Below are positions 39,398 to 48,712 of a DNA stretch of 64,000 nucleotides, one piece after another. The stretch is taken from contig JADJVW010000019.1 in the NCBI GenBank assembly GCA_016710365.1, positions 62,001 to 126,000 of the forward strand, given 5' to 3'. A program made the position numbers and the translations under genes. Origin of the DNA: Candidatus Caldilinea saccharophila. GTDB lineage: Bacteria; Chloroflexota; Anaerolineae; Caldilineales; Caldilineaceae. The stretch's first letter is position 1. Every line of letters begins with the position of its first letter. The notes below the pieces were generated by a model that worked only from the letters and a program-made list of their open reading frames with translations, did not search any database and was not told the DNA's origin.

Positions 39398-41422
39398 ATG
39401 TCGAGCACATCGCAAGAGACTACGCTTTCCCCCGACGCGCCGGATGAGAATTCTCGCTTCGTTCGGAATGCCGACCCTGAAACAGCCGAACGCCGGCGCG
39501 CCAAGATCTTGCTCGTCGAAGATGAAGCCATCGTGGCGCTGGATATCAAGACGCGGCTGCTGCATCTCGGCCACGAAGTGGTCGGCGTCACCAGTTCCGG
39601 CGAGGACGCGATCAAGGCTGTGGAGGCTACACGCCCCGACCTGGTGCTGATGGACATTCGGCTGCGCGGCAAGCTGGATGGCATCGAAGCCGCCCAACAA
39701 CTCCGCGCACGGTTTGACGTAGCGGTGATTTACCTCACGGCGTATGGAGATGATGCGACGCTGCAGCGCGCCAAACTGACAGAACCCTATGGGTTTCTCA
39801 TCAAACCCTTTGAAGAACGCGAATTGCACAGCACCATTGAAATGGCGTTTTACAAAAGCATGATGGAGAAGCGCGTCCAGCAACAAACAAGGCGCCTGCA
39901 GCGCACCATTTCGACCTTTCCTGAAGGCGTCGTTCTGCTGGACGCCGACAACCGCATTGTGATGGCGAACCCCAAAGCGCAAGCCTATCTACTGATGTTG
40001 AGCGGGGCGGCAATGGGCGATCCAGTTGAGCGGTTGGGGGAGTTGTCCATCGCCGCCTTCGTGGAAGCGCGCGATACTGGCGGATGGCAAGATATCCTCA
40101 GCCTCGATTCACCCCAACGCACGTTTGAAGCGATTGCTACATCGTTAAATACAGAACTTGACCCGCTGCCGGTGGCTGTAGATGAGGCCCCATCCGGCTG
40201 GATGCTCGTGATCCGGGACGTCACTGCGGAGCGCCAGAGCGCGGAGCGCATTCGCTTGCATGAGCGCCTGGCCGCGGTGGGCCAATTGGCCGCCGGCATC
40301 GCCCATGATTTCAACAATATCATGTCCAGCATCATCGTCTTTACCGACCTATTGTACATGACCGAATCGAACATCTCGCAGAAGAGTCGCGCACACCTGG
40401 ACACCGTTGCTCGTCAGGCAAGACATGCGAGCGATTTAGTCAAACAACTCCTGGGTTTCAGCCGTGCTTCTATTACAGAGGCGCAGATTATCAAACTTAC
40501 GCCTTTGCTCAAAGAGCAGGTCAGGATGTTCGAGCGTCTGCTGCCCGAGCATATCCAACTCAAACTGGTCTATCAGGAAGGCGACTACCTGGTAAACGGC
40601 GATCCATCTCAGCTCCTGCAAGCGCTGATGAACTTGTATCTGAATGCACGGGACGCCATGCCGGATGGCGGCGAGTTGTCTATCGAAATGACCAATTGCG
40701 CCGAGGCCGATCTTCCACAAAAGGATCACAAACAACATCAACAATGGACAGTCATCCGGGTGAGTGACACCGGAACCGGCATTCAGCCAGATGCCCTGTC
40801 GCATCTATTCGAACCTTTCTTTACGACAAAAGCATCCGGCAAAGGCGCAGGGTTGGGGTTGACTCAGGTCTACAACATCGTGCGACAACATGAAGGGTGT
40901 GTGTCTGCCGAAAGCTCCGTGGGGAAGGGGACGACGTTTTCCATTTTTCTTCCCGTGGTGAATTCTACGCCGGATTCAGCGTTAGATCCTGTGGCAGCGC
41001 AGGAGGAGTGCGCTGAGATTCCAGCCAGCCTGCGGGCTCCTGGTAATTTCCAATCCATTCTGGTCGTCGAGGACAATGCGATCGTCAGGCAGGCGGCGTC
41101 TGATTTGCTGGAGGCGCTGAACTATCGAGTGGTGGCTGCCTCAAATGGGCGTGAAGCATTGGCGTTGCTGGAATCAAGCGCCGCCGATGTGGACTTGATC
41201 TTGAGCGACCTGGTCATGCCGGAGATGGGAGGCATCGAGCTGTGCACCGAACTCCGCAAGCGGAGCGTGAGCGCAAAGATTATCGTCATGTCGGGGTATT
41301 TCTCCGAACGAGATAGCCTGCGCCTCAAATCGCTTGCCATCACCAATTACATCCATAAACCGCTGACCGCCAATTGCCTCCTCAAGGCCATTGAGACAGC
41401 CTTGTCAAGCCATGATGCTTGA
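39398..41422 (+). CDS. REC-PAS-HisKA-HATPase-REC hybrid histidine kinase
   Basis: 674 residues, cytoplasmic. Residues about 35-150 form a receiver domain (ILLVEDEAIVALDI, phospho-Asp in LVLMDIRLRGKLDG, YLTAYGDD, FLIKPFEE); a PAS-like domain comes next (PEGVVLLDADNRIVMANPKA). The kinase core has the H-box LAAGIAHDFNNIMSSI, N-box LLQALMNLYLNARDAMPDGG, G-boxes RVSDTGTGIQ and SGKGAGLGLTQVYNIV. A second receiver follows (ILVVEDNAIVRQAA, DLILSDLVMPEMGG, IIVMSGYF, YIHKPLT). AAAGGAG precedes the ATG, 3 nt after the upstream kinase stop. The N-terminal receiver likely takes phosphate from the two HisKA_2 kinases encoded upstream (inference). No DNA-binding output domain is present. Confidence 0.9.
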   Translation: MSSTSQETTLSPDAPDENSRFVRNADPETAERRRAKILLVEDEAIVALDIKTRLLHLGHEVVGVTSSGEDAIKAVEATRPDLVLMDIRLRGKLDGIEAAQQLRARFDVAVIYLTAYGDDATLQRAKLTEPYGFLIKPFEERELHSTIEMAFYKSMMEKRVQQQTRRLQRTISTFPEGVVLLDADNRIVMANPKAQAYLLMLSGAAMGDPVERLGELSIAAFVEARDTGGWQDILSLDSPQRTFEAIATSLNTELDPLPVAVDEAPSGWMLVIRDVTAERQSAERIRLHERLAAVGQLAAGIAHDFNNIMSSIIVFTDLLYMTESNISQKSRAHLDTVARQARHASDLVKQLLGFSRASITEAQIIKLTPLLKEQVRMFERLLPEHIQLKLVYQEGDYLVNGDPSQLLQALMNLYLNARDAMPDGGELSIEMTNCAEADLPQKDHKQHQQWTVIRVSDTGTGIQPDALSHLFEPFFTTKASGKGAGLGLTQVYNIVRQHEGCVSAESSVGKGTTFSIFLPVVNSTPDSALDPVAAQEECAEIPASLRAPGNFQSILVVEDNAIVRQAASDLLEALNYRVVAASNGREALALLESSAADVDLILSDLVMPEMGGIELCTELRKRSVSAKIIVMSGYFSERDSLRLKSLAITNYIHKPLTANCLLKAIETALSSHDA

Positions 41423-41449
41423 TGCACAACTTTCCACGTCACGCGACGC

Positions 41450-43219
41450 TCATTCCTTCTGACCGGCGAGCGGAATAAGCGTCTCCGGCTCCTCCGCGGG
41501 GACGCTCAACACACGCTCGCGCGTCACCATCACCTGACCTGTACGACCGCCCGGCGCGCGGCTTACCCAACGACGCTCCGTCACGATCACATCCACCCTG
41601 CGCTCGCCCCGCACGCTGGAATGATAGGCCGCGAGTTGCGCCGCCGCCTCCAGATCGCGCGCATCCGGCGGATGAGACGGGGAGCGCACGATGACATGCG
41701 CGCCGGGCGTCCCGCGCACGTGCAGCCACGCATCGTCCGGGCGCGCCAGCTTGAAAGTGACCTGCTCGTTCTGGCGCGCGTTGCGCCCCACCACAATTTC
41801 AGCGCCATGTTGGGTGCGAAAACGCAATGGGCCGCCTGCGGGCGCGGTCGGGCGTTGTGCACGGGAAGCCGCAGCGCGCCCAAAGCCTGCGCGCTGAAGC
41901 TCATCGACGACCGCCGCGAGTTCAGGTTGATTGGCGGCGCGCTCGCCATCCAGCGTCAGTTGATCGAGCAGCGCACGGTCGGCAAGCAGCTCGGCGCGCC
42001 GCCGCGGAATGGCGAGCGCCGCACGCTCCAACTTCGCCGCACGCTTGAACATACGTTGCGCCTGCTCGATCGGTGTATACAGTGCGTCAAGTTCGATGTG
42101 CAGCGGCTCGGCGCCTGTATCCACTTCCAAGACCGTCTGCCCCGACTGCACCTGGCTGCTCAACGCCAGCAACCAGTTTGCTTGCGTGCGCAGCACATCC
42201 GCTGCACCGGGCGCCGGCTCGTCGCGGCCAGCGCGGCCAGGCGCCGGGTGACTTGACCCTGGGCGCGCTTCACCTGCGCCTGCACCTGGGCGCGTTGCGC
42301 GGCATAGGCATCCACCGCACGCGTAACATTGCTTTCGGCAAAGTAGCGCGCCAACGCCGCGCTCATCGACGGCTGCGCGCTGAAGCGCCCGCGGAAATGG
42401 ACCGGATAAGCGGCAAACCCGACCAATGTAGCGTCCTCTTCGATCAGGCCGGGCTGCCACGCGCCGGTCTGCACCGGCGCCCACAGTTCCTGCAACGCCT
42501 GCGCCACCGCAAGCACGCTGGCTGGATTGCCCTCTGCGGTGTTGCTCTCTGCGGTGTCGCCGCCTGCCTCTGGCTCGCCTTGCACGCGCCAGGCAATCTC
42601 GCGCGCCGCGGTGGGGCTGAGGCCGGCGATGCCTGCCACCAACGTCTTCCACAACGGCCCCGGCTGTGCGACAATCTGCGCAAGCCGCGCGTAGTAATCG
42701 TCCGCGCCGTTGTCGAACGGGGACAGCTTGTCCGGCGCGCTGGTGCGATATTGCTGTCCGGGCAGCAGCGCGGCCTTCCCCCGTCGCCGGCAGACGATGG
42801 AGACAATCCAGGATTCTGCCGGTGGGGTTGAGCAAGATCGCATTGGGCTGGCGGCCGATCAATTCGATGACGAGCATCGTTGCCCCCACTTCGGCATGTT
42901 CGAGCTGAAAACGCAGGACGCGCTCGGTCGGGTCGGGCTGTTCGATGGCCGCGATCAGCGCGCCGCGCGCATATTTGCGCAGCAACAGAAGCAGCGGCGT
43001 CTCGCCATCGACGCCGCGCCGCAGTTTGTGCGAAACTAGCTGGACGCGCGCCGCGCTCGGCGCCAACGCCAGCAGCAGTTGATGGCGCGTGCCGGGCGTG
43101 TAGACCTCGCAGCCAAGCGCGTGTTCGTCCACGCGCAGCACTTGTTGAATGCGTCCGGGGCAGATAGTCGTGTTGAGTTCGGCCGTGATGCAGGCCAGCG
43201 TCAGCGCGTCGAAGTGCAT
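41450..43219 (-). CDS. rqcH: NFACT/RqcH family ribosome-quality-control protein; two frameshifts
   Basis: About 590 residues. The NFACT-N domain begins MHFDALTLACITAELNTTIC with GRIQQVLR and ETPLLLLLRKYARGA; the coiled-coil middle (AQVQAQVKRAQGQVTRRLAA) is read in another frame between about 42778-42782 (CCCCC) and about 42225; the C-terminal NFACT-R domain has EIVVGRNARQNEQVTFK then DAWLHVRGTPGAHVIVRS with PDARDLEAAAQLAAYHSS. RqcH binds stalled 50S-peptidyl-tRNA and recruits tRNA-Ala to add C-terminal Ala tails. The two frame changes cancel (one base extra, one missing), pointing to base errors. The nitroreductase gene ends 6 nt upstream, so the two are likely cotranscribed. Confidence 0.82.
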   Translation of the reverse strand: MHFDALTLACITAELNTTICPGRIQQVLRVDEHALGCEVYTPGTRHQLLLALAPSAARVQLVSHKLRRGVDGETPLLLLLRKYARGALIAAIEQPDPTERVLRFQLEHAEVGATMLVIELIGRQPNAILLNPTGRILDCLHRLPATGEGRAAARTAISHQRAGQAVPVRQRRGRLLRAACADCRTAGAVVEDVGGRHRRPQPHRGARDCLARARRARGRRRHRREQHRRGQSSQRACGGAGVAGTVGAGADRRVAARPDRRGRYIGRVCRLSGPFPRALQRAAVDERGVGALLCRKQCYACGGCLCRATRPGAGAGEARPGSSHPAPGRAGRDEPAPGAADVLRTQANWLLALSSQVQSGQTVLEVDTGAEPLHIELDALYTPIEQAQRMFKRAAKLERAALAIPRRRAELLADRALLDQLTLDGERAANQPELAAVVDELQRAGFGRAAASRAQRPTAPAGGPLRFRTQHGAEIVVGRNARQNEQVTFKLARPDDAWLHVRGTPGAHVIVRSPSHPPDARDLEAAAQLAAYHSSVRGERRVDVIVTERRWVSRAPGGRTGQVMVTRERVLSVPAEEPETLIPLAGQKE

Positions 43220-43225
43220 AGTCGC

Positions 43226-43986
43226 TTACTCCACCGGCCGCGGGTCGAGTTCCTGCTGCCGCCACGCGCGCGCCATGATCGGTTCGCGGTGCTCCATCGT
43301 GCCGTCCGTAGCAAAGTAGACGCCGATGCTGTCGAGCCAATCGCGCTTGACGCGCATGGCCGCGTACGCCGCCTCCAGTGCTTGCGCCGGGAAGTCCGCC
43401 GGATAGCTGTTCTCGAAGAAGCAGAGGTCGCGCGGGATGCGCGGCTTGAGCGGCGGATAATGTGCAGGGTCGATGACGCCAATGCACAGGCCGTAGATCG
43501 GCAGCACGCCGGGCGGAAGGCTCAGTTCTTGTGCGATGACATCCACATTGTTCTGGACCGCGCCGATATAGCAGGCGCCGTAGCCAAGCGACTCCGCGGC
43601 CACCACCATGTTTTGGGCGACCATCGTGGCGTCGGTGGCGCCGTAGAGCAAAGCGATGCGCTCGCGCATGCCCCATTCCAGGCCCCGATATTCGATCAGC
43701 CGGCGCAGCCGATGCACATCCAGACAGACGACGAAGAATTCGGCAGCGTCGCGAATATGCTGCTGATCGGCGCAAAGGGTCGCCAGCCGGTCGCGCAGCG
43801 TCGCGTCGGTGATGCACACGCACGCATACATGTGCCCCTGGGCATCGGTCGGCGCGCGGCGTCCCGCCTCGACAATCAGGTCGAGATCGCGCGCGCCAGC
43901 GGGTCGGGCAGAAAGAAACGCACCGAACGATGACGCCCAAACACCTCCAGCGCCGGTGGAAAATCAACGGGAATCGGGTGACTCAT
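43226..43986 (-). CDS. Nitroreductase-family protein; one frameshift near N-terminus
   Basis: About 252 residues. It begins MSHPIPVDFPPALEVFGRHR with SVRFFLPDPLARA; after a frame change in the GCGCGCGC run at about 43886-43894 it continues DLDLIVEAGRRAPTDAQGHM, the FMN-binding start of nitroreductases (R-S-x-R ... A-P-(S/T)). Further motifs: ATMVAQNMVVAAESLGYGAC and YIGAVQNN, then GLCIGVIDPA. FMN-dependent reduction of nitro compounds or quinones by NAD(P)H is expected; the physiological substrate is unknown. AGGAG lies 8 nt before the ATG. It is upstream of and close to rqcH. Confidence 0.8.
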
Positions 43987-44304
43987 GGCATATTCTCCTG
44001 CAGGCCGCCAGTTTTCGAAATCAGCATTTGAACCATTGCTGCAATCTTACTGGGAAAATTGTTGATTCAATGTAATAAAAATGGTTGACAATAAGGGTCT
44101 CAATGAATATGATAGGGAAGATTCGGAATTCGACCTAATCAGCGCACTCACTTCGCAAGGCAAACCAGGGTTCTGGGAGGATTCTGGGGTTTTGACAAGA
44201 CTTGTCGGAACACGCCAACGCGGTGGGAAATGTCATCTTCGGCGAAGCGAACAGATGAATGAAATGATGCGCTGTGGGGCGAATCGGTTAGAATGAGTTG
44301 GTGC
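43987..44304. other. Upstream region of tRNA-Leu
   Basis: 318 bp between the nitroreductase start and the tRNA. It carries a near-consensus promoter (44085-44113) and a TAGAAT box at 44289-44294, just before the tRNA. An open frame at 44081-44296 covers the promoter and looks spurious. Confidence 0.5.
44085..44113 (+). promoter_or_regulatory. Near-consensus sigma-70-type promoter
   Basis: TTGACA (44085-44090), 17-bp spacer, TATGAT (44108-44113). Reading rightward, it would start near 44120 and could transcribe the tRNA-Leu gene 185 bp away and then the L,D-transpeptidase. A second possible -10, TAGAAT at 44289-44294, lies closer to the tRNA but has no good -35. Confidence 0.55.
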
Positions 44305-44385
<81 letters not shown>

Positions 44386-44423
44386 CCTGGGGGAGGGCCT
44401 GATGAAGAAGCAAAGAGGATACT

Positions 44424-45539
44424 ATGCAGCACCCCAAGCAACACCTGGACGAGACGCAGGCCGGCTCGTCCACTCTCCGTAGTTTGGCCCAGTGGCCGAG
44501 TTTGGCGCATCAACTGCGCACCAGCGTGCGGCTGGCGGCAGTCACGGTGGCCATCGCGGCGGGCATCTGGCTGATGCAGCCGGTGCACGCTCAGGACGCT
44601 GTGCATGTTGTGGCTGGCGGCGAGAATCTTTCCACCATCGCCAAAGGCTACGGCATGACCCTGCAGGAGCTTGCCGCCTACAACGGCATTGTCAACCCCA
44701 ACCTGGTTTTTGTCGGACAGCAGATTCAGATTCCAACCAGCGGCTATGCCCCACAGACATTGGCGCCTGCCGACAGCTTCACGTTGCCTGGCGATGAGGG
44801 CTATCACGTCGTGGCGCGCGGCGACACCTTGTCGGAGGTTGCCAAAGCCTACGGCATGACCACCGGCGATCTGATGCGGCTCAACGGCATCAGCAACGCC
44901 AACATGATCTGGCTTGGGCAGCAACTGCGAGTGACCGCGCGCGTCGACGCGGTGGCGGCGAGCACGGCCAACGCGCCGCAACCCACCGTCGCCGACGAGA
45001 TTTACGTGGTGCAGGCCGGCGATACGCTGGCGGAAATCGCTGCCCGCTACCAGACCACGGTGCAGGGTTTGTTGGCTGCCAACGGGCTGCCCAATCCCAA
45101 CTTTGTCTGGGTGGGGCAGCAGTTACGCGTGCGGGCGAACACGCAGCCGGAGACGACGCTCAGCCTGGTGGCCGCGCCAGCGGACGGCCAACGCTGGGTC
45201 GAGGTCGATCTGACCAACCAGACCTTGACCGCGTGGCAGGGGGATGTGCCGGTCATGTTCACTGCCATCAGCAGCGGGCGCGCCAACACGCCCACGGTGA
45301 CGGGGCGCTTCACGATCGGCAACAAATACAAAGCGCAACGCATGACCGGCCCCGGCTACGACTTGCCGAATGTGCCCTGGGTCATGTATTTCCACCAAGG
45401 CTATGCGATCCACGGCGCCTATTGGCACAACAACTTCGGCGCACCCATGAGTCACGGCTGCGTCAACATGCGGTCGAACGAAGCCGAGATGCTCTACAAT
45501 TGGGCGGCGGCAGGCACAGAAGTCTACGTGCATTACTGA
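44424..45539 (+). CDS. L,D-transpeptidase with three LysM domains
   Basis: 371 residues. The signal segment (RLAAVTVAIAAGIWLMQPVHA) ends near 55. Three LysM peptidoglycan-binding domains follow (HVVAGGENLSTIAKGYGM; HVVARGDTLSEVAKAYGM; YVVQAGDTLAEIAARYQT). The C-terminal YkuD catalytic domain starts at RWVEVDLTNQTLTAWQGDVP and has the conserved HGAYWHNNFG and SHGCVNM, whose Cys is the nucleophile. It would form 3-3 cross-links or attach proteins at the wall. The ATG at 44424 lies 38 nt after the tRNA. A second L,D-transpeptidase is encoded 1 kb downstream. Confidence 0.92.
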   Translation: MQHPKQHLDETQAGSSTLRSLAQWPSLAHQLRTSVRLAAVTVAIAAGIWLMQPVHAQDAVHVVAGGENLSTIAKGYGMTLQELAAYNGIVNPNLVFVGQQIQIPTSGYAPQTLAPADSFTLPGDEGYHVVARGDTLSEVAKAYGMTTGDLMRLNGISNANMIWLGQQLRVTARVDAVAASTANAPQPTVADEIYVVQAGDTLAEIAARYQTTVQGLLAANGLPNPNFVWVGQQLRVRANTQPETTLSLVAAPADGQRWVEVDLTNQTLTAWQGDVPVMFTAISSGRANTPTVTGRFTIGNKYKAQRMTGPGYDLPNVPWVMYFHQGYAIHGAYWHNNFGAPMSHGCVNMRSNEAEMLYNWAAAGTEVYVHY

Positions 45540-45869
45540 GTTTTCTGCCCCTGCCCAACAAGGTTTATCGAATTTTTGTAACTGTTCAGCCTGGTTTTCA
45601 TAGGCCACGGATTTGACGGAAAAAGCCGGATAATTTTCGGAGTGCATCCGTGAGCATCCGCCTCATCCGTTGCATCCGTGGTCGATTTTTCCCAGCGCTG
45701 TAAAATTACGGGTTTTTGACGTGACGGCGGCTGCGAACAGGAGTGCGCGGCAGGCAAAGACGCCGGTCGGCGCTCTCCAGCGCAGCCGTTGTTTGCGTCG
45801 GCGGGTTGCTCAGATCAGTCGTTGAGGCTGGTTGGCGCATCAACGCCGCAGACAGTAAAATGGGCGACC
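45540..45869. other. Intergenic region with ATCCGTGG repeats
   Basis: 330 bp without a supported gene. It has CCACGGAT (45604-45611) and ATCCGTGG (45674-45681) as inverted ends, with several CATCCG units between. I see no clear terminator or promoter. Confidence 0.5.
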
Positions 45870-46520
45870 ATGCAGACATATTCGCATTTGCTGATTACAG
45901 CGGTGGCGGGCGCCGGTCTTGCCAAACGCGGCATGGCCGTCAACACAAAGGCATTCCTGCTCGGTGCAGTGCTGCCCGACGTGGCGTTGATGGTGTTGAC
46001 GATTGGATTTGTCGGCTACTATCGCATCCTGGCGCCGGATGCTTACCCAACCGGTGCATTGTTTGGCGAGGTCTACGACGACTTCTTCTTTCACAACCCG
46101 GTGTGGGTGATCAGCCACAACTTTTTTCATGCTCCGCTGATCCTGGCGACCTTGATGGGCATCGGGTATTGGGCGGCGCGGCAGGGGAAGCGCTGGGGCG
46201 CCGGGTTGTTCTGGCTGGCGGCGGCGTGTGGGCTGCACACCGTGCTCGATATTTTCACGCATCATCATGACGGCCCGCTGTTGTGGTTTCCCTTCGACTG
46301 GCAGACGCGCTATGCCGCGCCGATCAGTTACTGGGATGTGCGCTATGGCGCAGGAATTTTCGCACCGATCGAGCACGTGCTTGACTTGGTCATGATAGTT
46401 TACCTGGTGTGGAGTTGGAGCCGGCGACGTCGAACACGGACGGCCGATCCATCCCCATCCCAATCGTCAATAGCTTCGTCACAGCGCAAGGAGGAAGACT
46501 TTGTTCATCTATGTAAATAA
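45870..46520 (+). CDS. YdjM-like membrane-bound metal-dependent hydrolase family protein
   Basis: 216 residues. HLLITAVAGAGLAKRG, then KAFLLGAVLPDVALMVLTIG, FHNPVWVISHNFFHAPLILA, LHTVLDIFTHHHDGPLLWFP and a final helix (HVLDLVMIVYLVWSW). Conserved His and Asp residues in membrane-flanking positions (LPDV, SHNFFHAP, HTVLDIFTHH) fit the YdjM/LexA-regulated hydrolase family, whose substrate is unknown. The start at 45870 matches the conserved N-terminus, but no strong Shine-Dalgarno is present. The stop overlaps the start of the next gene. Confidence 0.65.
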   Translation: MQTYSHLLITAVAGAGLAKRGMAVNTKAFLLGAVLPDVALMVLTIGFVGYYRILAPDAYPTGALFGEVYDDFFFHNPVWVISHNFFHAPLILATLMGIGYWAARQGKRWGAGLFWLAAACGLHTVLDIFTHHHDGPLLWFPFDWQTRYAAPISYWDVRYGAGIFAPIEHVLDLVMIVYLVWSWSRRRRTRTADPSPSQSSIASSQRKEEDFVHLCK

Positions 46521-47268
46521 GCACGATCTTGCCGGCAAGATCGTGCTCGGCATCCTTGCCCTGACTTTGGGCGTGACCTCGCTCTTGACTGGGGGCAGAG
46601 TGGCTTATGCAGACGACCAGGCGCCATCTACGGCGCCGCTGGGAGGGAGCGAAGTAAGTGCGTCAGCGCTGCCGCTTTTTCCCATCACGGCTACATTGCC
46701 GCGTCCGCTGGAAAAGCCACCGCTGCCGTTTGCCGCCCCTCAAGTTGGCCCGCTGATCAAGCGAACGCCGATGGATGATATCGAGCATCGCACCACAGCC
46801 TTTTTGCCGACGCGTCGGCAACTCGCCAAATTAACGCCGCTCGACATCCCCGCAGAAGATCGCTGGATTCGCGTCGACCTCAGCGAGCAGTTGGTCATTG
46901 TGTATGAACAGGGGCGCGCCATTCGCGGCTTTGTAATTTCTTCGGGTTTACCCCGCACGCCCACCGTGCTGGGCAAATACCGCATCGGCGCCAAAGTGCG
47001 CGCACAGACGATGACGGGAGGCAGCGGCGCGGGCTTCTATAATTTACCCAATGTACAATGGGTGCAATATTTTTATGCAGATTACAGCTTTCACGGCACC
47101 TACTGGCACAGTGATTTTGGTCGCCCCAAGAGCCATGGCTGTATCAATATGACCAACGCCGACGCCAAATGGCTGTTCGATTGGGCCGGGCCCAAGTGGG
47201 ATGGAAAGACGACCTGGTTTAGGAGTTCAAAGGAAAACTTGGGGACGCTGGTCATTGTGCATGAGTGA
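46501..47268 (+). CDS. L,D-transpeptidase (YkuD) with TTG start
   Basis: 255 residues. The TTG at 46501 is preceded by AAGGAGG at 6-7 nt, which decides the start. One export helix (AGKIVLGILALTLGVTSLLT) is followed by a proline-rich linker, then the YkuD domain: RWIRVDLSEQLVIVYEQGRA, SGLPRTPTVLGKYRIG, FHGTYWHSDFG and SHGCINM with the catalytic Cys. It lacks LysM. It overlaps the preceding gene by 20 nt. A perfect 28-nt palindrome (46520-46547) lies within codons 7-16. Role: peptidoglycan cross-linking or anchoring. Confidence 0.88.
   Translation: MFIYVNKHDLAGKIVLGILALTLGVTSLLTGGRVAYADDQAPSTAPLGGSEVSASALPLFPITATLPRPLEKPPLPFAAPQVGPLIKRTPMDDIEHRTTAFLPTRRQLAKLTPLDIPAEDRWIRVDLSEQLVIVYEQGRAIRGFVISSGLPRTPTVLGKYRIGAKVRAQTMTGGSGAGFYNLPNVQWVQYFYADYSFHGTYWHSDFGRPKSHGCINMTNADAKWLFDWAGPKWDGKTTWFRSSKENLGTLVIVHE
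46520..46547. repeat. Perfect 28-nt palindrome at the start of the L,D-transpeptidase gene
   Basis: AGCACGATCTTGCC followed directly by its reverse complement. It begins on the last base of the preceding stop codon and lies in codons 7-16 of the transpeptidase gene. It could reduce translation through mRNA structure or act as a site for a dimeric protein; a fully symmetric stretch this long is unusual inside coding sequence. Confidence 0.7.
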
Positions 47269-47274
47269 TGAGCG

Positions 47275-47304
47275 TTCCGCATTCCATGAGAACGGAATGC
47301 GGAA
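47275..47304. terminator. Hairpin between convergent transpeptidase and GAF genes
   Basis: TTCCGCATTCC (47275-47285) and GGAATGCGGAA (47294-47304), perfect 11-bp stem with an 8-nt loop, directly after the stop at 47268. Convergent genes on both sides suggest a shared terminator. Confidence 0.6.
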
Positions 47305-47363
47305 GGTATGGTGAGCGAGAAGAGGCTGGCTGGGTTCAACCGCTTGTTGTTGCCGTAGCTCTG

Positions 47364-48626
47364 TCAGCCGAGCTGTTGCAACGCGATGACAAACGCATTG
47401 GCAGCGGTGCGCAGCACTACCATGTCTTCCTCGTCATAGCCGGGTGTGTTGGGCGGGGACTCAATATACAATGCGCCGAGTGGACTGTCCCCCAGGGTGA
47501 TAGGCGCCATCAGCGCCCTCCCCGTTTCATTGTAGTAGGGATCTTCGGGTGAATCGACCTGTTGGGCTGGATCGAAAAACAAGGGTTGCCCGGCGTCAAC
47601 CGCCCACATCCAGAGCCGGTGAAGTCGGGCAAAGAGCGCCGACGGTTCATCAGTCGCAAGGATGCCGATGCCGATCAGGTTTTGATAATCGCGCGCGGCG
47701 GGTGTTTCTAACAGAAGCTGCAGCAACTGAGGCGTGACAAGCTGACGGTTGAATGCCAGGAGAACACTGGTGGCGCCCATGAGTTCGGCGATGCCTTCGA
47801 TGATGTTCGTCAAAAGCTCAGAAAATGAAGCTGGGCTTGCAATAGAACGTGAAAATAATTGCAACCCAGCTAATTGCTCCGCACGCGCATAGAGATCCCC
47901 CTGAATCTGGGCGCCGATAATCGCGCGTGCTGTGATGACGGAAAATTCTATGAGCTCCAACCGTAGTTCAAGATCGGCAAAGTGATCGGCGCGCATTCGT
48001 CCAAGAATCAATGCGCCAATTGCGATACTTTGCTTACGTAATGGTAAGATAATCAGCGAGCCACTGCGTGGCATCCAGGCAAATTCGTCGGGAGCCGGCC
48101 GGCCGGTGGCGGCAATATCGTCGATCAGCAGGTAGTCCGGCTCCTCAGGATCGAGCCGGCGCACCAGAGCGTGCGCCAATTCGCCCCACAGCGGCAATGG
48201 ACACTGCTTTTTCAGGTAACGGCGTGCATCGACGACGCCGCGCAAGTCCTGGTAGAAATAAGGGCCGAGTTCAGATTCGCCAAGCACAAGCGCGGCAAAG
48301 GTCAACTGATTGCGTTGCCAAACCTCGTCCATCAATTGTGTAATGAGCGCCGGCAACGCCAAAGGCGATGCAAACAACGATGCGCAGTTTTGTAGAAATA
48401 AAACCCGATCGAGCTGGCGTTGCAGATCGCGCACGAGCGTCAACGCGGCTACATTATCCACCACATCGGCGCGCTCTTGCAACGGCTTACTGCCAGATTC
48501 AACCGGCGGAACCTTTTCAGTTGACTGCGTGTGGCCGGATGATGCCGCGGCGTTCAGTGATGACTCAAGTTGCGCCAATCTCTCCGAAATCAATCCAGCC
48601 AATGATGCAAGACCGGAAGTAGCCAA
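47364..48626 (-). CDS. GAF domain-containing protein
   Basis: 420 residues. Two GAF-like domains: about 100-240 (QRNQLTFAALVLGESELGPY, SGSLIILPLRKQSIAIGALI) and about 255-415 (SFSELLTNIIEGIAELMGAT, RALMAPITLGDSPLGALYIE then TAANAFVIALQQLG). A short coiled-coil (VAALTLVRDLQRQLDRVLFL) precedes them. There is no kinase, cyclase or DNA-binding domain. It is divergent from, and 86 bp away from, a REC-guanylate cyclase gene; it may act as a sensor for that cyclase, but this is only a guess from position. Confidence 0.75.
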   Translation of the reverse strand: MATSGLASLAGLISERLAQLESSLNAAASSGHTQSTEKVPPVESGSKPLQERADVVDNVAALTLVRDLQRQLDRVLFLQNCASLFASPLALPALITQLMDEVWQRNQLTFAALVLGESELGPYFYQDLRGVVDARRYLKKQCPLPLWGELAHALVRRLDPEEPDYLLIDDIAATGRPAPDEFAWMPRSGSLIILPLRKQSIAIGALILGRMRADHFADLELRLELIEFSVITARAIIGAQIQGDLYARAEQLAGLQLFSRSIASPASFSELLTNIIEGIAELMGATSVLLAFNRQLVTPQLLQLLLETPAARDYQNLIGIGILATDEPSALFARLHRLWMWAVDAGQPLFFDPAQQVDSPEDPYYNETGRALMAPITLGDSPLGALYIESPPNTPGYDEEDMVVLRTAANAFVIALQQLG

Positions 48627-48712
48627 TGATAACCTCCGTGGCGCGGTTTCAATAAAGACCTATTCATGGTATTACATCTTACCAAACCTGTAAACTACCT
48701 GCCAGGAATCGT

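Noticed and set aside
42444..43967. 507-codon leftward open frame across the nitroreductase and rqcH genes
   Set aside because: Arg/Ala/Gly-rich shadow of two real genes in other frames; the real frames carry clear family motifs.
44081..44296. 71-codon open frame before tRNA-Leu (MVDNKGLNEYDREDS...)
   Set aside because: It overlaps a near-consensus TTGACA-17-TATGAT promoter and has no Shine-Dalgarno or recognisable family.
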